DNA from: Achromobacter sp. MFA1 R4
Lineage (GTDB): Bacteria; Pseudomonadota; Gammaproteobacteria; Burkholderiales; Burkholderiaceae_B
Direction of reading: 5' to 3'
Assembly (NCBI RefSeq): GCF_900156745.1
Contig: NZ_LT707065.1
Coordinates: 4,340,001-4,404,000 of the forward strand
Length of the DNA: 64,000 nt
The number at the start of each line of letters is the position of its first letter. The stretch's first letter is position 1. Positions 25,034-35,727 of the stretch are shown here, piece by piece. Made by a program: the position numbers and the translations under genes. The notes beneath the pieces were generated by a model. It did no database searches and had not been told where the DNA came from. It saw only the letters and a list, made by a program, of their open reading frames with translations.

Positions 25034-25242
25034 AAAATTGTTGCGGATTTACTTCTGAAAGTTCCCCCGAAACGCCCGAAAGTACGTGATTTCCCCAATA
25101 ACTGAGTTACATTACTGGGCTATTCACGTGTCGTTGGTGACGCTTGGTCATGTTTTGATCCCTGCCTGCCGGCACGATCGAACCGCTGCCATGACTTGAC
25201 GCAATTTCACGACGCGGTTCATTTCGCTACGCGGGGGTTTCA

Positions 25243-26523
25243 ATGCGGTTTTCGCCTAAACGATTTTCGGGTCTGGCTTTTTCCGGTGGCGTCCTCGCGC
25301 TGATGTTGGCGGGGTGCGGTGAAAGACCCCAAATGAACCCGGGCATGCCACAGGTCAGCGTCATCACCGTGCAGCCCCAGCGCGCGCCCATCGTCTCCGA
25401 ATTGCCGGGCCGCGTGGACGCCGTGCGCGACGCGCAGATCCGCGCCCGCGTCACCGGCATCGTCCAACGCATCGCGTTCGAGCAGGGCGGCGACGTCAAG
25501 GAAAACCAGTTGCTGTTCAAGATCGACCCGGCGCCCTACAAGGCCGCCTACGATCAGGCGACGGCGCAGTTGAAGCAGGCGCAGGCCAACCTGTTCAGCG
25601 CCAAGCTGCTGGCCGACCGCTATGCGCCGCTGGTCAAGGCCAACGCCGTCAGCAAGCAGGAATATGACAACGCCGTGGCATCCTATCGCCAATCCGACGC
25701 GGCCGTCGCGGCCGCGAAGGCCGCGCAGGACAACGCCGCCATCAACCTCGGCTACACGGACGTCACGTCGCCCATCACCGGACGCATCGGCAAGCCGCTC
25801 GTGACCGAAGGCGCGCTGGTCGAATCCACCTCCGCCACGCAGATGGCCACGGTGCAGCAGCTCGACCCCATCTACGTCGACTTCACGCAATCCACCACGG
25901 ACCTCGCCGCGCTGCGCCGCGCCTTCGCCAGCGGCCGCCTGCAGCAGGTCGGCCAGGATGCGGCTCGCGCAACCGTCGTGCTCGAGGACGGCACCGAATA
26001 CGACCACCCCGGCAAGCTGCTGTTCACGGGCATCACCGTCGATCCGACCACGGGCCAGGTGAACCTGCGCGCCGAAGTTCCCAATCCCGACGCCATCCTG
26101 TTGCCCGGCATGTATGTCCGGGTGCGGCTGGAGCAGGGCTTCGACGACAGCGCGCTGATGGTTCCCCAGCAGGCGCTGCAGCGCACGGCGGATGGCAAGC
26201 AGAGCCTGATGCTCGTGCGCGACAACAAGATTGCGCAGGTGCCCGTCACCACCGGCGGCGCCTTGAACAACAACTGGCTGGTCACCAGCGGCCTGAAGGC
26301 CGGCGATGTGGTCGTGGTGGAAGGGTTCCAGAAGATTCGTCCCGGCGCGCCGGTTCAGGTCAGCCAATGGAACCGGGGAGGCGCAGAACAGGGCGCCAAG
26401 CCTGCTGAAGCCGGCGCCAAGCCCGCTGAAGCCGGCACCAAGCCCGCCGAATCCACCCCCCAGCCCGGCGCCAAGCCGGCCGAGCCTGCCCAGCAGGACA
26501 AGGCCGCAGGCCAGAAATCGTAA
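25243..26523 (+). CDS. axyA: RND efflux periplasmic adaptor (AxyA/MexA-like)
   Basis: This 426-residue membrane-fusion protein joins the inner-membrane pump to the outer-membrane channel. It has a lipoprotein signal with lipobox LMLAGC. A lipoyl/hairpin/barrel arrangement is visible as ARVTGIVQRIAFEQGGDVKE, a coiled hairpin from about residue 100 to 165, and TDVTSPITGRIGKPLVTEGA. Residues after about 385 form an unusual GAKPAEA repeat tail. The name is by strong resemblance to the Achromobacter AxyABM/MexAB-OprM pump family. It is first of a pump operon; its regulator is not adjacent. Confidence 0.88.
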   Translation: MRFSPKRFSGLAFSGGVLALMLAGCGERPQMNPGMPQVSVITVQPQRAPIVSELPGRVDAVRDAQIRARVTGIVQRIAFEQGGDVKENQLLFKIDPAPYKAAYDQATAQLKQAQANLFSAKLLADRYAPLVKANAVSKQEYDNAVASYRQSDAAVAAAKAAQDNAAINLGYTDVTSPITGRIGKPLVTEGALVESTSATQMATVQQLDPIYVDFTQSTTDLAALRRAFASGRLQQVGQDAARATVVLEDGTEYDHPGKLLFTGITVDPTTGQVNLRAEVPNPDAILLPGMYVRVRLEQGFDDSALMVPQQALQRTADGKQSLMLVRDNKIAQVPVTTGGALNNNWLVTSGLKAGDVVVVEGFQKIRPGAPVQVSQWNRGGAEQGAKPAEAGAKPAEAGTKPAESTPQPGAKPAEPAQQDKAAGQKS

Positions 26524-26588
26524 GCGGCACGCGGCGCAGCAGGCGCCGCGTTCCTCTTTGGTGAGCATCGCTTTCAGAGTCAGCCCAC

Positions 26589-29500
26589 ATGCCGCAATTT
26601 TTCATCGATCGACCAATTTTCGCCTGGGTAGTTGCCCTATTCATTCTGCTGGCGGGGGTGTTGGCCATCCCGAACATGCCGGTCGCGCAGTACCCGGACG
26701 TGGCGCCGCCGGCCATCACGATCACCGCCACCTACCCCGGGGCCTCGGCCAAGGAAGTGGCCGAGTCGGTCACCAGCATCATCGAAGACCAGCTCAACGG
26801 CGCCAAGGGCTTGATCTACTACGAGTCCGTCAGCGATTCCTACGGCACCTCGACCATCACCGCCACCTTCGCGCCGGGCACCAATCCCGACCTGGCGCAG
26901 GTGGACGTGCAGAACCGCGTGTCCAACGTGATCGCGCAATTGCCCGGCGCGGTGCAGCAGCAGGGCCTGCAGTACGAGCAGACGAGTACCGGCTTCCTGA
27001 TGATCGTGACGCTGTCGTCCCCCGACGGCTCGCTGGACCAGACGGCGCTGGCCGACTACATCACCCGCAACGTGCAGAACCCGGTTTCGCGCGTGCCGGG
27101 CGTGGGCCAGTTCCAGCTCTTCGCCGCGCCGCGCGCAATGCGCATCTGGGTGGACCCGGCCAAGCTGGTGGGCTTTAACCTCAGCATGGCCGAGGTCAAC
27201 AACGCCATCGCCGGCCAGAACGTGCTGATCTCCGGCGGCAGCATCGGCGCGCCGCCCAATCCGGAATCGCAACGCATCACCGCCACCGTCACGGCCAACG
27301 GCCAGCTCAGCACGGTGGACGGATTCGGCAGGATCGTCCTGCGCGCCAATACCGACGGTTCCAAGGTGCTGCTGCGCGACGTCGCCCGGATCGAAGTGGG
27401 GGCCGACAACTACCAGTTTGGCGCCCGCCTGAACGGCAAGCCGACGGCGGCCTTCGCCATCGTGCTGTCGCCCAATGCCAATGCGCTGGCCACGGCGCAA
27501 GGCGTGCGCCAGCAGATGGAAGAGCTGTCCAAGTACTTCCCGGGCAACATCCAGTACTCCGTGCCGTATGACACCGCGCCCTACGTGAAGGTGTCGATCG
27601 AGCAGGTGCTGCACACCCTGGCCGAAGCCATGGTGCTGGTGTTCCTGGTGATGTACCTGTTCCTGCAGAACGTGCGTTACACGCTGATCCCGGCACTGGT
27701 GGTGCCGGTGGCCATGCTGGGGTCGTTCGCGGTGATGCTGGCGTTCGGGTTCTCGATCAACGTGCTGACCATGTTCGCGATGGTGCTGGCGATCGGGATC
27801 CTGGTGGACGACGCCATCGTGGTCGTCGAGAACGTCGAGCGCATCATGGCCACCGAGGGCCTGCCGCCCAAGGAGGCCACCAAGAAAGCGATGCCGCAGA
27901 TCAGCGGGGCCATCATCGGCATCACGCTGGTGCTGGTGACCGTGTTCCTGCCGTTGGCCTTCATGAGCGGGTCGGTGGGCGTGATCTACCGGCAGTTCTC
28001 GGTCGCCATGGCCGTGTCCATCTTCTTTTCGGCGCTGCTGGCGCTGACCTTCACGCCGGCGCTGTGCGCCACGATCCTCAAGCCGGTGCCCAAGGGCCAC
28101 CACGAGGACAAGAAGGGGTTCTTTGGCTGGTTCAACCGCAAGTTCGATGCCACCACCCACGGCTACCAGAACTGGGTGTCGCGCATCCTGCACAAGGGCG
28201 GCCGCATGATGCTGGTCTTCCTGGTGCTGGTCCTGCTGCTGGGCTGGCTGTACCTGCGCCTGCCGTCGTCGTTCCTGCCCGAGGAAGACCAGGGTTATGT
28301 GGTCAGCAACATCGAACTGCCCACCGGCGCCAGCGCCAACCGCACCGTCGAGGTCATCGAACAGGTCGAAAAGTACTTCCAGAGCATCCCGGCGGTCGAA
28401 AACATCATCGCCGTGCAGGGCTACAGCTTCAACGGCAACGGCCTGAACGCCGCCATCGCGTTCACCACGCTCAAGGACTTCAAGGACCGCAAGGAACGCA
28501 AGGATTCCGCCGGCGCAATCGCCTTCACGGCGTTCGAAAAGCAGCTCATGGGCATCCATGACGCGCAGGTGTTCACGCTGGTGCCGCCGGCCATCTCGTC
28601 GCTGGGCAACGCCACCGGCTTCGACCTGCGCCTGCAGGATCGCGGTTCGGCCGGCACCGACGCGCTGGCCGCGGCCACGGCCCAGTTGATGGGCGAAGCC
28701 ATGAAGAGCCCGGTGCTGTCGCAGGTCCGCATCACGGGCCTGGCGGCGGGCACGCAGCTCAGCCTGAACATCGACCGCGACAAGGCGGCCGCCCTGGGCG
28801 TGGACTTCAACGAGGCCGCGTCGCTGATCTCCACGGCGGTCGGCTCGGCCTACCTGAGCAAGTTCCCGAACATGGGCCGGATGCAGAACATCTGGGTCCA
28901 GGCCGACGCGCCGTACCGCATGCAGCTTTCCGACGTGCTCAAGCTGAACGCGCGCAACACGCAGGGCGGGATGGTGCCGTTGTCCACGTTCGTGACGGCC
29001 GAATGGGTCCAGGGCCCGGTGCAGGTCGTGCGCTACAACAGCTACGAGTCGATGCGTATCGGCGGCAGCTCGGCCGCGGGCTACACCACCGGCGAGGCCA
29101 TGGCGGAAATGGAACGCCTGGTCGGACAGTTGCCGCAGGGCTTCGGCTACGAGTGGACGGGCCTGTCCTACCAGGAGCGGCAAGCCGGCAACCAGGCGCC
29201 CATCCTGATGGGCCTGTCGCTGCTGGTCGTGTTCCTGGTGCTGGCCGCGCTGTATGAAAGCTGGGCCATCCCCATCTCCGTCATGCTGGTGGTGCCGCTG
29301 GGCATGCTGGGCGCGGTGGCGCTGGTCAGCGCGCTGGGCATGTCCAACGACGTGTACTTCCAGGTCGGGATGGTGACCGTGATCGGGCTGGCGGCCAAGA
29401 ACGCGATTCTGATCGTGGAATTCGCCAAGGACCAGTACGCGCGCGGCATGGGCCTGTACGAATCCGCGGTCGAGGCCGCGCGATTGCGGTTCCGGCCGAT

Positions 29501-29819
29501 TCTGATGACCTCGCTGGCGTTCATCCTGGGCGTGATCCCGCTGGCGATGGCCACCGGCGCGGGCGCGGCCAGCCAACGCGCGGTGGGCCTGGGCGTGCTG
29601 GGCGGCATGCTGGCCGCCACGCCGTTCGCCGTGATCTTCGTCCCGACGTTCTTTGTGGTCGTGCTGGGCCTCTTCAAGACGCGCCCGCGCCTGCTGGGCG
29701 CCGAGCTGCGCGCCTTCGAGGAAGAACAGGCCGCCAAGAAGGCGCAGGCCGAACAGGCCGCTGCCCCCGCGACGCCGCAGACCGCACAACCCACCGGTGG
29801 CCAGGAGGGCAAGGAATGA
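26589..29819 (+). CDS. axyB: RND multidrug efflux pump, inner-membrane transporter (AxyB/MexB-like)
   Basis: At 1076 residues this is a full-length HAE1-family proton/drug antiporter with twelve membrane helices and two large periplasmic loops. The N-terminal MPQFFIDRPIFAWVVALFIL is typical. Helix four carries the proton-relay Asp pair in VDDAIVVVENVER, and helix ten the partner Lys in GLAAKNAILIVEFAKD. It exports hydrophobic drugs, detergents and dyes as a trimer with the adaptor and the channel. The channel gene overlaps its end by 4 bases. The C-terminal 35 residues are Ala/Gln-rich and probably cytosolic. Confidence 0.92.
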   Translation: MPQFFIDRPIFAWVVALFILLAGVLAIPNMPVAQYPDVAPPAITITATYPGASAKEVAESVTSIIEDQLNGAKGLIYYESVSDSYGTSTITATFAPGTNPDLAQVDVQNRVSNVIAQLPGAVQQQGLQYEQTSTGFLMIVTLSSPDGSLDQTALADYITRNVQNPVSRVPGVGQFQLFAAPRAMRIWVDPAKLVGFNLSMAEVNNAIAGQNVLISGGSIGAPPNPESQRITATVTANGQLSTVDGFGRIVLRANTDGSKVLLRDVARIEVGADNYQFGARLNGKPTAAFAIVLSPNANALATAQGVRQQMEELSKYFPGNIQYSVPYDTAPYVKVSIEQVLHTLAEAMVLVFLVMYLFLQNVRYTLIPALVVPVAMLGSFAVMLAFGFSINVLTMFAMVLAIGILVDDAIVVVENVERIMATEGLPPKEATKKAMPQISGAIIGITLVLVTVFLPLAFMSGSVGVIYRQFSVAMAVSIFFSALLALTFTPALCATILKPVPKGHHEDKKGFFGWFNRKFDATTHGYQNWVSRILHKGGRMMLVFLVLVLLLGWLYLRLPSSFLPEEDQGYVVSNIELPTGASANRTVEVIEQVEKYFQSIPAVENIIAVQGYSFNGNGLNAAIAFTTLKDFKDRKERKDSAGAIAFTAFEKQLMGIHDAQVFTLVPPAISSLGNATGFDLRLQDRGSAGTDALAAATAQLMGEAMKSPVLSQVRITGLAAGTQLSLNIDRDKAAALGVDFNEAASLISTAVGSAYLSKFPNMGRMQNIWVQADAPYRMQLSDVLKLNARNTQGGMVPLSTFVTAEWVQGPVQVVRYNSYESMRIGGSSAAGYTTGEAMAEMERLVGQLPQGFGYEWTGLSYQERQAGNQAPILMGLSLLVVFLVLAALYESWAIPISVMLVVPLGMLGAVALVSALGMSNDVYFQVGMVTVIGLAAKNAILIVEFAKDQYARGMGLYESAVEAARLRFRPILMTSLAFILGVIPLAMATGAGAASQRAVGLGVLGGMLAATPFAVIFVPTFFVVVLGLFKTRPRLLGAELRAFEEEQAAKKAQAEQAAAPATPQTAQPTGGQEGKE

Positions 29820-31309
29820 AAGCCCTGATGTTCAAACAGACCGCCTTGTCCGCCCTGGTGGCGGTGGCGTTGGCCGGCTGCTCGCTGGCTCCCGACTACA
29901 AGCGGCCCGAGGCGCCCATCAGCGCGACGTGGCCCGACCAGCCCAAGGTGCAGTTCGGCGCGTACTCGCGCTCGACCACGCTGGGCACGCAGCCGGCCTC
30001 CGACGTCGTGCCGGAAGCGGGCACGCCGGCCGCGGACCTGGGCTGGCGCGAGTTCTTCCGCGATCCGCGCCTGCAAGCCCTGATCGAACTGGCGCTGGTC
30101 AACAACCGCGACCTGCGCGTGGCGGTGCAGCGCGTCGAAGAGGCGAGGGCGCAGTACGGCATCCAGCGCGGGGCGCAATGGCCCAGCATCGGCGCCGGCA
30201 TCCAGGGCCAGCGCCAGCATCTGCCGGCCAACATGCGGCAGGGCGGCTCGGACGCCAGTTCGATCAGCAGTTCGTACCAGGCCGGGATCGGCCTGACCAC
30301 GTTCGAGATCGACCTGTTCGGCCGCCTGCGCAACCTGTCCGAGGCGGCGTATCAGCAATACCTGTCGACGGAGCAGGCGCAAAAGACCGTGCAGATCTCG
30401 CTGGTCGGCTCGGTCGCGCAGTCGTATTTCAACCTGCGCGCGGCCGAAGTCCAGCTCGACCTCACCCAGCGCACGCTGGCGTCGCGCCAGGAATCCTATG
30501 ACCTGGTCAAGCGCCGCTTCGACGGCGGCGTGGCCTCCGAGCTGGACCTGAACCAGTCCAAGTCCCTGCTGGACACGGCCTCGGCGGACCTGGCGCAACT
30601 GGCCCGCGCCCGCGCGCAGGCCATGAACGCGCTGGTGCTGGTGGTAGGCACGCCGTTGCCCGACACGCTGCCTGCGCCCGCCGAATTCGGACGCGACCAG
30701 CTGCTGGCCTCGGTGCCGTCCGGCCTGCCGTCCGACCTGCTGGAACGCCGGCCCGACATCGCGGCGGCCGAAAACCAGCTGCTCTCCGCCAACGCCAACA
30801 TTGGCGCGGCGCGGGCGGCGTTTTTCCCGACCATCTCGTTGACGGGCCTCTTGGGCGTGGCCAGTCCGTCGCTGGGCGACCTGTTCAAGGGCGGCCAGGG
30901 CTACTGGAGCTTCTCGCCGTCCATCACGACGCCGCTCTTTGCCGGCGGCAGCATCCGCGAGGGACTGAGCCTGGCCAAGGCGCGCGACAATATCGCGGTG
31001 GCGCAATACGAACAGACCATCCAGCAGGCATTCCGCGAGGTGTCGGACGCGCTGGCGGGCGAGGCCACGTATGGGGCGCAGCTCGACGCCCAGCGCGCGT
31101 TGCAGGATTCCTCGGCGCGCACGCTGGAGTTGTCGAATTTGCGGTATACCAACGGTATCGACAGCTACCTGCAGGTCCAGACCGCGCAGGTGGACTTTTT
31201 CAACGCCCAACTGTCGCTGGTGCAGACCGGCCTGGCCGCGCTCATCAACCGCGTGGAGCTCTACAAGGCGCTGGGCGGCGGCTGGGAAGAAACAACGAAA
31301 GTGCAATGA
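29816..31309 (+). CDS. axyM: Outer-membrane efflux channel (AxyM/OprM-like)
   Basis: This 497-residue TolC-type lipoprotein has the lipobox ALAGC (Cys near residue 22), the opening [11 protein letters not shown], and two copies of the OEP domain with long helices. Typical segments are [30 protein letters not shown] and [17 protein letters not shown] trimer forms the exit duct of the AxyAB pump. Its start overlaps axyB and its stop overlaps the start of pdxJ, so transcription of the pump probably continues into vitamin B6 synthesis genes. Confidence 0.92.
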   Translation: MKALMFKQTALSALVAVALAGCSLAPDYKRPEAPISATWPDQPKVQFGAYSRSTTLGTQPASDVVPEAGTPAADLGWREFFRDPRLQALIELALVNNRDLRVAVQRVEEARAQYGIQRGAQWPSIGAGIQGQRQHLPANMRQGGSDASSISSSYQAGIGLTTFEIDLFGRLRNLSEAAYQQYLSTEQAQKTVQISLVGSVAQSYFNLRAAEVQLDLTQRTLASRQESYDLVKRRFDGGVASELDLNQSKSLLDTASADLAQLARARAQAMNALVLVVGTPLPDTLPAPAEFGRDQLLASVPSGLPSDLLERRPDIAAAENQLLSANANIGAARAAFFPTISLTGLLGVASPSLGDLFKGGQGYWSFSPSITTPLFAGGSIREGLSLAKARDNIAVAQYEQTIQQAFREVSDALAGEATYGAQLDAQRALQDSSARTLELSNLRYTNGIDSYLQVQTAQVDFFNAQLSLVQTGLAALINRVELYKALGGGWEETTKVQ

Positions 31310-32046
31310 TGGAACTTGGTGTAAACATCGATCACGTCGCCACGCTGCGGCAGCAGCGCCACACGGCGTATCCCGACCCGATCGCCGCCGCGCTGCGCGC
31401 CGAAGACGCCGGGGCCGACCTGATCACGCTGCATCTGCGCGAAGACCGGCGCCACATCCAGGACGCCGACGTCTATGCGATCCGCCCGCAGTTGCGCACC
31501 CGCATGAACCTCGAATGCGCGGTCACTCCTGAAATGCTGGAAATCGCCTGCGCGGTCAAACCCAGTGACGTCTGCCTGGTGCCCGAAAAGCGCACCGAGC
31601 TCACGACCGAGGGCGGGCTGGAAGTGGCGGGCGCCATGGGCCCGGTTTCCGACGCCGTGGCCCTGCTGACCGAAGCCGGCATCCGCGTGTCGCTGTTCAT
31701 CGATCCGGACCCCGTGCAGATCGCCGCCGCGGCCAAGGCCGGCGCGCCCGTGATCGAGCTGCATACCGGCGCCTATGCCGAAGCCGAAGGCGAGGCCGCC
31801 GAGGCGGAACTGCAGCGCATCCGCCTGGCGGTGGTCGAAGGGCTGCGCCACGGCCTGCGCGTGAACGCCGGACACGGCCTGCACTACGGCAACGTCAAGC
31901 CTGTGGCCGCGGTGGCCGGCATTTCCGAGCTCAATATCGGCCACGCCATCGTGGCGCAGGCGATCTTCGACGGCTGGGAAAAGGCCGTGCGCGACATGAA
32001 GGCGCTGATGGTGCAAGCGCGCCTGCAAGCGCTGCGCGGGCTTTGA
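31306..32046 (+). CDS. pdxJ: Pyridoxine 5'-phosphate synthase
   Basis: This 246-residue TIM-barrel enzyme condenses 3-amino-1-hydroxyacetone 1-phosphate with deoxyxylulose 5-phosphate to give pyridoxine 5'-phosphate. Family marks are [55 protein letters not shown] and [12 protein letters not shown]. There are two ATG codons in a row; the first overlaps the axyM stop, and the second (31309) gives the more usual N-terminus. It opens the widely conserved pdxJ-acpS-nagZ block. Confidence 0.95.
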   Translation: MMELGVNIDHVATLRQQRHTAYPDPIAAALRAEDAGADLITLHLREDRRHIQDADVYAIRPQLRTRMNLECAVTPEMLEIACAVKPSDVCLVPEKRTELTTEGGLEVAGAMGPVSDAVALLTEAGIRVSLFIDPDPVQIAAAAKAGAPVIELHTGAYAEAEGEAAEAELQRIRLAVVEGLRHGLRVNAGHGLHYGNVKPVAAVAGISELNIGHAIVAQAIFDGWEKAVRDMKALMVQARLQALRGL

Positions 32047-32093
32047 ACGCGGGCCCATGACGCGTTTTGACCGCCAGCCTGCCGACGACGCCC

Positions 32094-32522
32094 ATGTCTG
32101 ACACTTCCCCCGCCACGCCCGCCGGGGCCATCGCCGGCATCGGCATGGACCTGCTGCGGATCGACCGCATCGAACGCGCCCTCGAACGCCACGGCGACCG
32201 CTTCGCCGAAAAGATCCTGGGCGCCGAGGAACTCCAGAAGTTCCACGCCCGCCGCGCGCGCGATCCCGTGCGCGGCCTGCGTTTCCTGGCCACCCGCTTT
32301 GCGGCCAAGGAAGCGTTTTCCAAGGCGATCGGGCTGGGCATGCGCATGCCCATGACGTGGCGGCGCGTGCAGACGCTGAACGCGCCGGGCGGCCGTCCGG
32401 TGCTGGTGATCGCGCCCGAACTGCTGGCCTGGTATGCCGAGCGATTCGGGGCGGCCCACGTTTCCATTACCGATGAATCCGATATGGCCGCCGCGTACGT
32501 GGTGGTCGAACGCAAGCCCTGA
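32094..32522 (+). CDS. acpS: Holo-acyl-carrier-protein synthase
   Basis: This 142-residue enzyme transfers phosphopantetheine from CoA to acyl carrier protein, which is required for fatty acid synthesis. The two signature motifs are [13 protein letters not shown] (magnesium-binding Asp) and [14 protein letters not shown] (catalytic Glu). The ATG at 32094 was preferred to a TTG nine codons earlier. It lies about 47 bp after pdxJ, and nagZ follows after about 50 bp, so all are likely cotranscribed. Confidence 0.95.
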   Translation: MSDTSPATPAGAIAGIGMDLLRIDRIERALERHGDRFAEKILGAEELQKFHARRARDPVRGLRFLATRFAAKEAFSKAIGLGMRMPMTWRRVQTLNAPGGRPVLVIAPELLAWYAERFGAAHVSITDESDMAAAYVVVERKP

Positions 32523-32572
32523 GTCCGGGTCCGTCCCGGCCGGCTTGCCGCACACATACAAGGACAGCCTCC

Positions 32573-33631
32573 ATGGCCAAGAAGCAAAACAAGGCGGTCC
32601 TGCCCCCCGGCCCCGTGATGGTCGATGTGGCGGGATATACGCTCACGAAGGCGGAAAAGAAGCGCCTGCGCCACCCGCTGGTCGGCGGCGTCATCCTCTT
32701 TGCCCGCAATTTTGAAAGCCGCGCCCAGCTCACGGAACTGACACGCCAGATCCACAAGGCCCGCAAGGAGCCGCTGCTGATCCTGGTAGACCACGAAGGC
32801 GGCCGCGTGCAGCGGTTCCGCGAAGACGGTTTCACCGCCTTGCCGCCGATGCGCGCGCTGGGCGAGTTGTGGGACCGCGATCCGCTGCAGGCGATGCGCC
32901 TGGCGACCGAGGCCGGTTACGTCCTGGCCGCCGAACTGCGCGCCTGCGGCGTGGACATGAGCTTCACGCCGGTGCTGGACCTGGACTACGGCGTCAGCAA
33001 GGTCATCGGCAACCGGGCCTTTCACCACGATCCGCGGGTGGTCACCATGCTGTCGCGCGCGCTGGTGCAGGGCCTGGCGCTGGCCGGGATGTCGGCCTGC
33101 GGCAAGCATTTCCCGGGCCATGGCTACGTGGGCGCCGATTCGCACCACGAGATCCCGGTGGACCCGCGCACGCTGGACGAGATCCTGAAGGACGACGCCG
33201 CGCCCTACGCCTGGCTGGGCGACGCCGTGCTGCCGTCCGTCATGCCCGCGCACGTGATCTACCCCAAGGTCGACAAGCATCCCGCCGGATTCTCCAAGCG
33301 CTGGGTGCAGGAGATCCTGCGCAAGCGCCTGGGCTACGATGGTGTCGTGTTCTCGGACGACCTCACGATGGAAGGCGCATCGGTCGCCGGGGATATCCTG
33401 GACCGCGCCAACGCCGCGCTGCGGGCGGGCTGCGACATGGTGCTGGTGTGCAACCGCCCGGACCTGGCGGACGACCTGCTGTCGCGCCTGACGTTCGATC
33501 ACGCGCCCGAGTCCGTGGCGCGCATCCGGCGCCTGATGCCGCGTTTCGACGCGCCCGACTGGGACACCCTGCAAGCCGAAAGCCGTTACCAGAATGCCCG
33601 ACGACTTCAATCTCAAATCGTTCCTGTCTGA
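32573..33631 (+). CDS. nagZ: Beta-N-acetylhexosaminidase (cell-wall recycling)
   Basis: This 352-residue glycoside hydrolase family 3 enzyme removes GlcNAc from anhydro-muropeptides in the cytoplasm. In many Gram-negatives the resulting anhydroMurNAc peptides control AmpC beta-lactamase. Signatures present are [13 protein letters not shown], the catalytic His loop CGKHFPGHG and the nucleophile Asp in [11 protein letters not shown]. Its end overlaps uvrC by 38 bases in another frame. The gene sits downstream of a drug efflux operon in the same direction. Confidence 0.95.
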   Translation: MAKKQNKAVLPPGPVMVDVAGYTLTKAEKKRLRHPLVGGVILFARNFESRAQLTELTRQIHKARKEPLLILVDHEGGRVQRFREDGFTALPPMRALGELWDRDPLQAMRLATEAGYVLAAELRACGVDMSFTPVLDLDYGVSKVIGNRAFHHDPRVVTMLSRALVQGLALAGMSACGKHFPGHGYVGADSHHEIPVDPRTLDEILKDDAAPYAWLGDAVLPSVMPAHVIYPKVDKHPAGFSKRWVQEILRKRLGYDGVVFSDDLTMEGASVAGDILDRANAALRAGCDMVLVCNRPDLADDLLSRLTFDHAPESVARIRRLMPRFDAPDWDTLQAESRYQNARRLQSQIVPV

Positions 33632-35420
33632 CCTGCCGCATCTGCCGGGCGTATACCGGCACCTGGATGCGGCCGGCGAGGTCATGTATGTCGGCAAGGC
33701 GCGCGACCTGAAGAAACGCGTCTCGTCGTATTTCCAGAAGAACCTGTCCAGCCCGCGCATCGCCCAGATGGTGGCGAAGGTGGCGCGGCTGGAAGTGACG
33801 GTGACGCGCTCCGAGGCCGAAGCGCTGATCCTGGAAAACAACCTCATCAAGAGCCTGAAGCCGCGCTACAACATCCTGTTCCGCGACGACAAGTCCTATC
33901 CGTACCTGCACATCACCGGCCACGACTGGCCCCGCATCGCGTACTACCGCGGCGCCACCAACAAACGCGGACAGTTCTTCGGCCCGTTTCCCAACGCCTG
34001 GGCGGTGCGCGAAACCATCCAGATCCTGCAGAAGGTGTTCCGCCTGCGGACCTGCGAAGACAGCGTCTTCGCCAACCGCTCGCGTCCCTGCCTGCTGCAC
34101 CAGATCGGGCGCTGTTCGGCGCCCTGCGTGGGCGCGATCGAAGCCGCCGAGTACGAGCGCGACGTGCAACGCGCCGTGCGCTTTCTGAACGGCGAGGCCA
34201 AGGACGTCATGGGCGAGATCGAGGCTCGCATGCTGCAGGCGTCCAGCGAACTGCGGTTCGAGGAAGCCGCCGCGCTGCGCGACCAGATGGGTTCGCTGGC
34301 GCGCGTGCTGCACCAGCAGACCATGGAAAACGTCAGCGGCGAGGACACCGACATCATTGCGGTGGCCATTGCCGGCGGCAAGGTCTGCGTCAACCTGGCG
34401 ATGGTGCGCGGCGGCCGCCACCTGGGCGACAAGCCGTTCTTTCCTTCGCACGCCGAGGGCGAGGCCGCGCCGCAGGTGCTGGAAGCCTTCGTGGCGCAGC
34501 ATTACACCGACAACGCGATGCCCCCCATCCTGGTCTGTTCCCACACCTTGCCCGATCCCGAGTTGATCGCGCTGCTGGTCGAGCAGTCGGGCGGCCGGCC
34601 GTCGCGGGTGCTGACGCGGCCGCAGGGCACCCGCCGGTCGTGGCTGGAGCAGGCCACCAAGAACGCCGAGATGGCGCTGGCCCGCGCGCTGACCGAATCC
34701 GGCGCCCGCGCGGCCCGCACGCTGGCGCTGGCCGAAGCCCTGGACCTGGACACGGATGAAGCCGCGCTCGACGCGCTGCGCATCGAATGCTTTGACATCA
34801 GTCACACCGCGGGCGAAGCGACCCAGGCGTCCTGTGTGGTCTTCGAACACCACGACATGCAGCCCTCGCTGTACCGGCGCTACAACATCGCCGGCATTAC
34901 CCCCGGCGATGACTACGCGGCGATGCGCCAGGTGCTGACGCGCCGCTTCGCCAAGGTGGCGGACGGCGACGCGCAAATGCCCGGGCTCGTCCTCATCGAC
35001 GGCGGCAAGGGCCAGGTCGAAGTCGCGCGCCAGGTGTTCGCGGAATTGGGCCTGGACATCCAGGCGCTGGTGGGCGTGGCCAAGGGGGAAGGGCGCAAGG
35101 TCGGCCTGGAAACCCTGGTCTTTGCCGACGGCCGCCCGCCAGTCGCGCTGGGCGGCGAGTCCGCCGCCCTGATGCTGATCGCCCAGGTACGCGACGAAGC
35201 CCACCGCTTCGCCATCACCGGCATGCGCGCCCGCCGCGCCAAGACCCGCAACGTCTCGCGCCTGGAAGAAATCGAAGGCGTCGGCGCCCGCCGCCGCCAA
35301 CGCCTCCTGGCCCGCTTCGGCGGCTTCTCCGGCGTCGCCCGCGCCAGCATCGAAGACCTGGCGTCGGTGGACGGCATCTCCCAGGACCTGGCCATCCGCA
35401 TTTACGAGGCGCTGCGCTGA
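33594..35420 (+). CDS. uvrC: Excinuclease ABC subunit C
   Basis: This 608-residue nuclease cuts on both sides of DNA lesions in nucleotide excision repair. The N-terminal GIY-YIG domain is visible ([20 protein letters not shown], incision 3' to the lesion), then a Cys-rich patch, the UvrB-interacting UVR motif (about residue 205-240), the RNase H-like 5' nuclease domain ([18 protein letters not shown]) and two helix-hairpin-helix motifs at the C-terminus. Length fits the family. The start lies inside nagZ, implying coupling. Confidence 0.96.
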   Translation: MPDDFNLKSFLSDLPHLPGVYRHLDAAGEVMYVGKARDLKKRVSSYFQKNLSSPRIAQMVAKVARLEVTVTRSEAEALILENNLIKSLKPRYNILFRDDKSYPYLHITGHDWPRIAYYRGATNKRGQFFGPFPNAWAVRETIQILQKVFRLRTCEDSVFANRSRPCLLHQIGRCSAPCVGAIEAAEYERDVQRAVRFLNGEAKDVMGEIEARMLQASSELRFEEAAALRDQMGSLARVLHQQTMENVSGEDTDIIAVAIAGGKVCVNLAMVRGGRHLGDKPFFPSHAEGEAAPQVLEAFVAQHYTDNAMPPILVCSHTLPDPELIALLVEQSGGRPSRVLTRPQGTRRSWLEQATKNAEMALARALTESGARAARTLALAEALDLDTDEAALDALRIECFDISHTAGEATQASCVVFEHHDMQPSLYRRYNIAGITPGDDYAAMRQVLTRRFAKVADGDAQMPGLVLIDGGKGQVEVARQVFAELGLDIQALVGVAKGEGRKVGLETLVFADGRPPVALGGESAALMLIAQVRDEAHRFAITGMRARRAKTRNVSRLEEIEGVGARRRQRLLARFGGFSGVARASIEDLASVDGISQDLAIRIYEALR

Positions 35421-35652
35421 AGACAGCAAACCAGATGCCTCAAACCCACGTCCTCAGGCAGTTCATATCTGCGAATTCACCCGCGCCGTCCTCCCGGCCA
35501 GACAAGTCCATGCCGGGCACGCAGGCCTTTACAAGGCAAGCGGGACATACAATCCAACCCACGCAGTCCCCTTTCCCGGACGCTTCCGCATTCCAGACCC
35601 TCGTCCCTACAAGCGACCCGGGCCGCGCGGATCCGGCTCCGCCGGTCCGCTG
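35421..35652. other. Intergenic stretch uvrC-pgsA without a recognisable gene
   Basis: The only open frame here has a composition unlike a protein (Pro, Ser and Arg runs), and I see no RNA gene. The region ends in a G/C-run palindrome annotated separately. Confidence 0.5.
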
Positions 35653-35655
35653 CGG

Positions 35656-35699
35656 CGCCCCCCTGGGGGGGAAGCGCCGCAGGCGCTTCGGGGGGGGGA
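35656..35699. repeat. REP-like GC palindrome with C-run and G-run
   Basis: A six-C run, a TG-separated G run, the inverted pair GAAGCGCC (35671-35678) and GGCGCTTC (35682-35689), and then a nine-G run form nested stems. Elements of this look are dispersed through intergenic regions of Bordetella/Achromobacter-type genomes. Only one copy occurs in this window. It lies about 30 bp before pgsA and could also work as a terminator or mRNA-stability element. Confidence 0.5.
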
Positions 35700-35727
35700 C
35701 CCATCCAGCTGTTAGCATACGGACACT

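Noticed and set aside
25034-25242. Operator-like TAACT-G-AGTTA palindrome upstream of the efflux operon (near 25100)
   Set aside because: Short arms, no convincing promoter around it, and no adjacent regulator to match it to. Could be chance in an AT-richer gap.
26637-29789. 1050-codon minus-strand open frame opposite the RND transporter
   Set aside because: Its sequence is dominated by His, Arg, Gln and Gly and mirrors conserved codons of the transporter. No start signal or domain.
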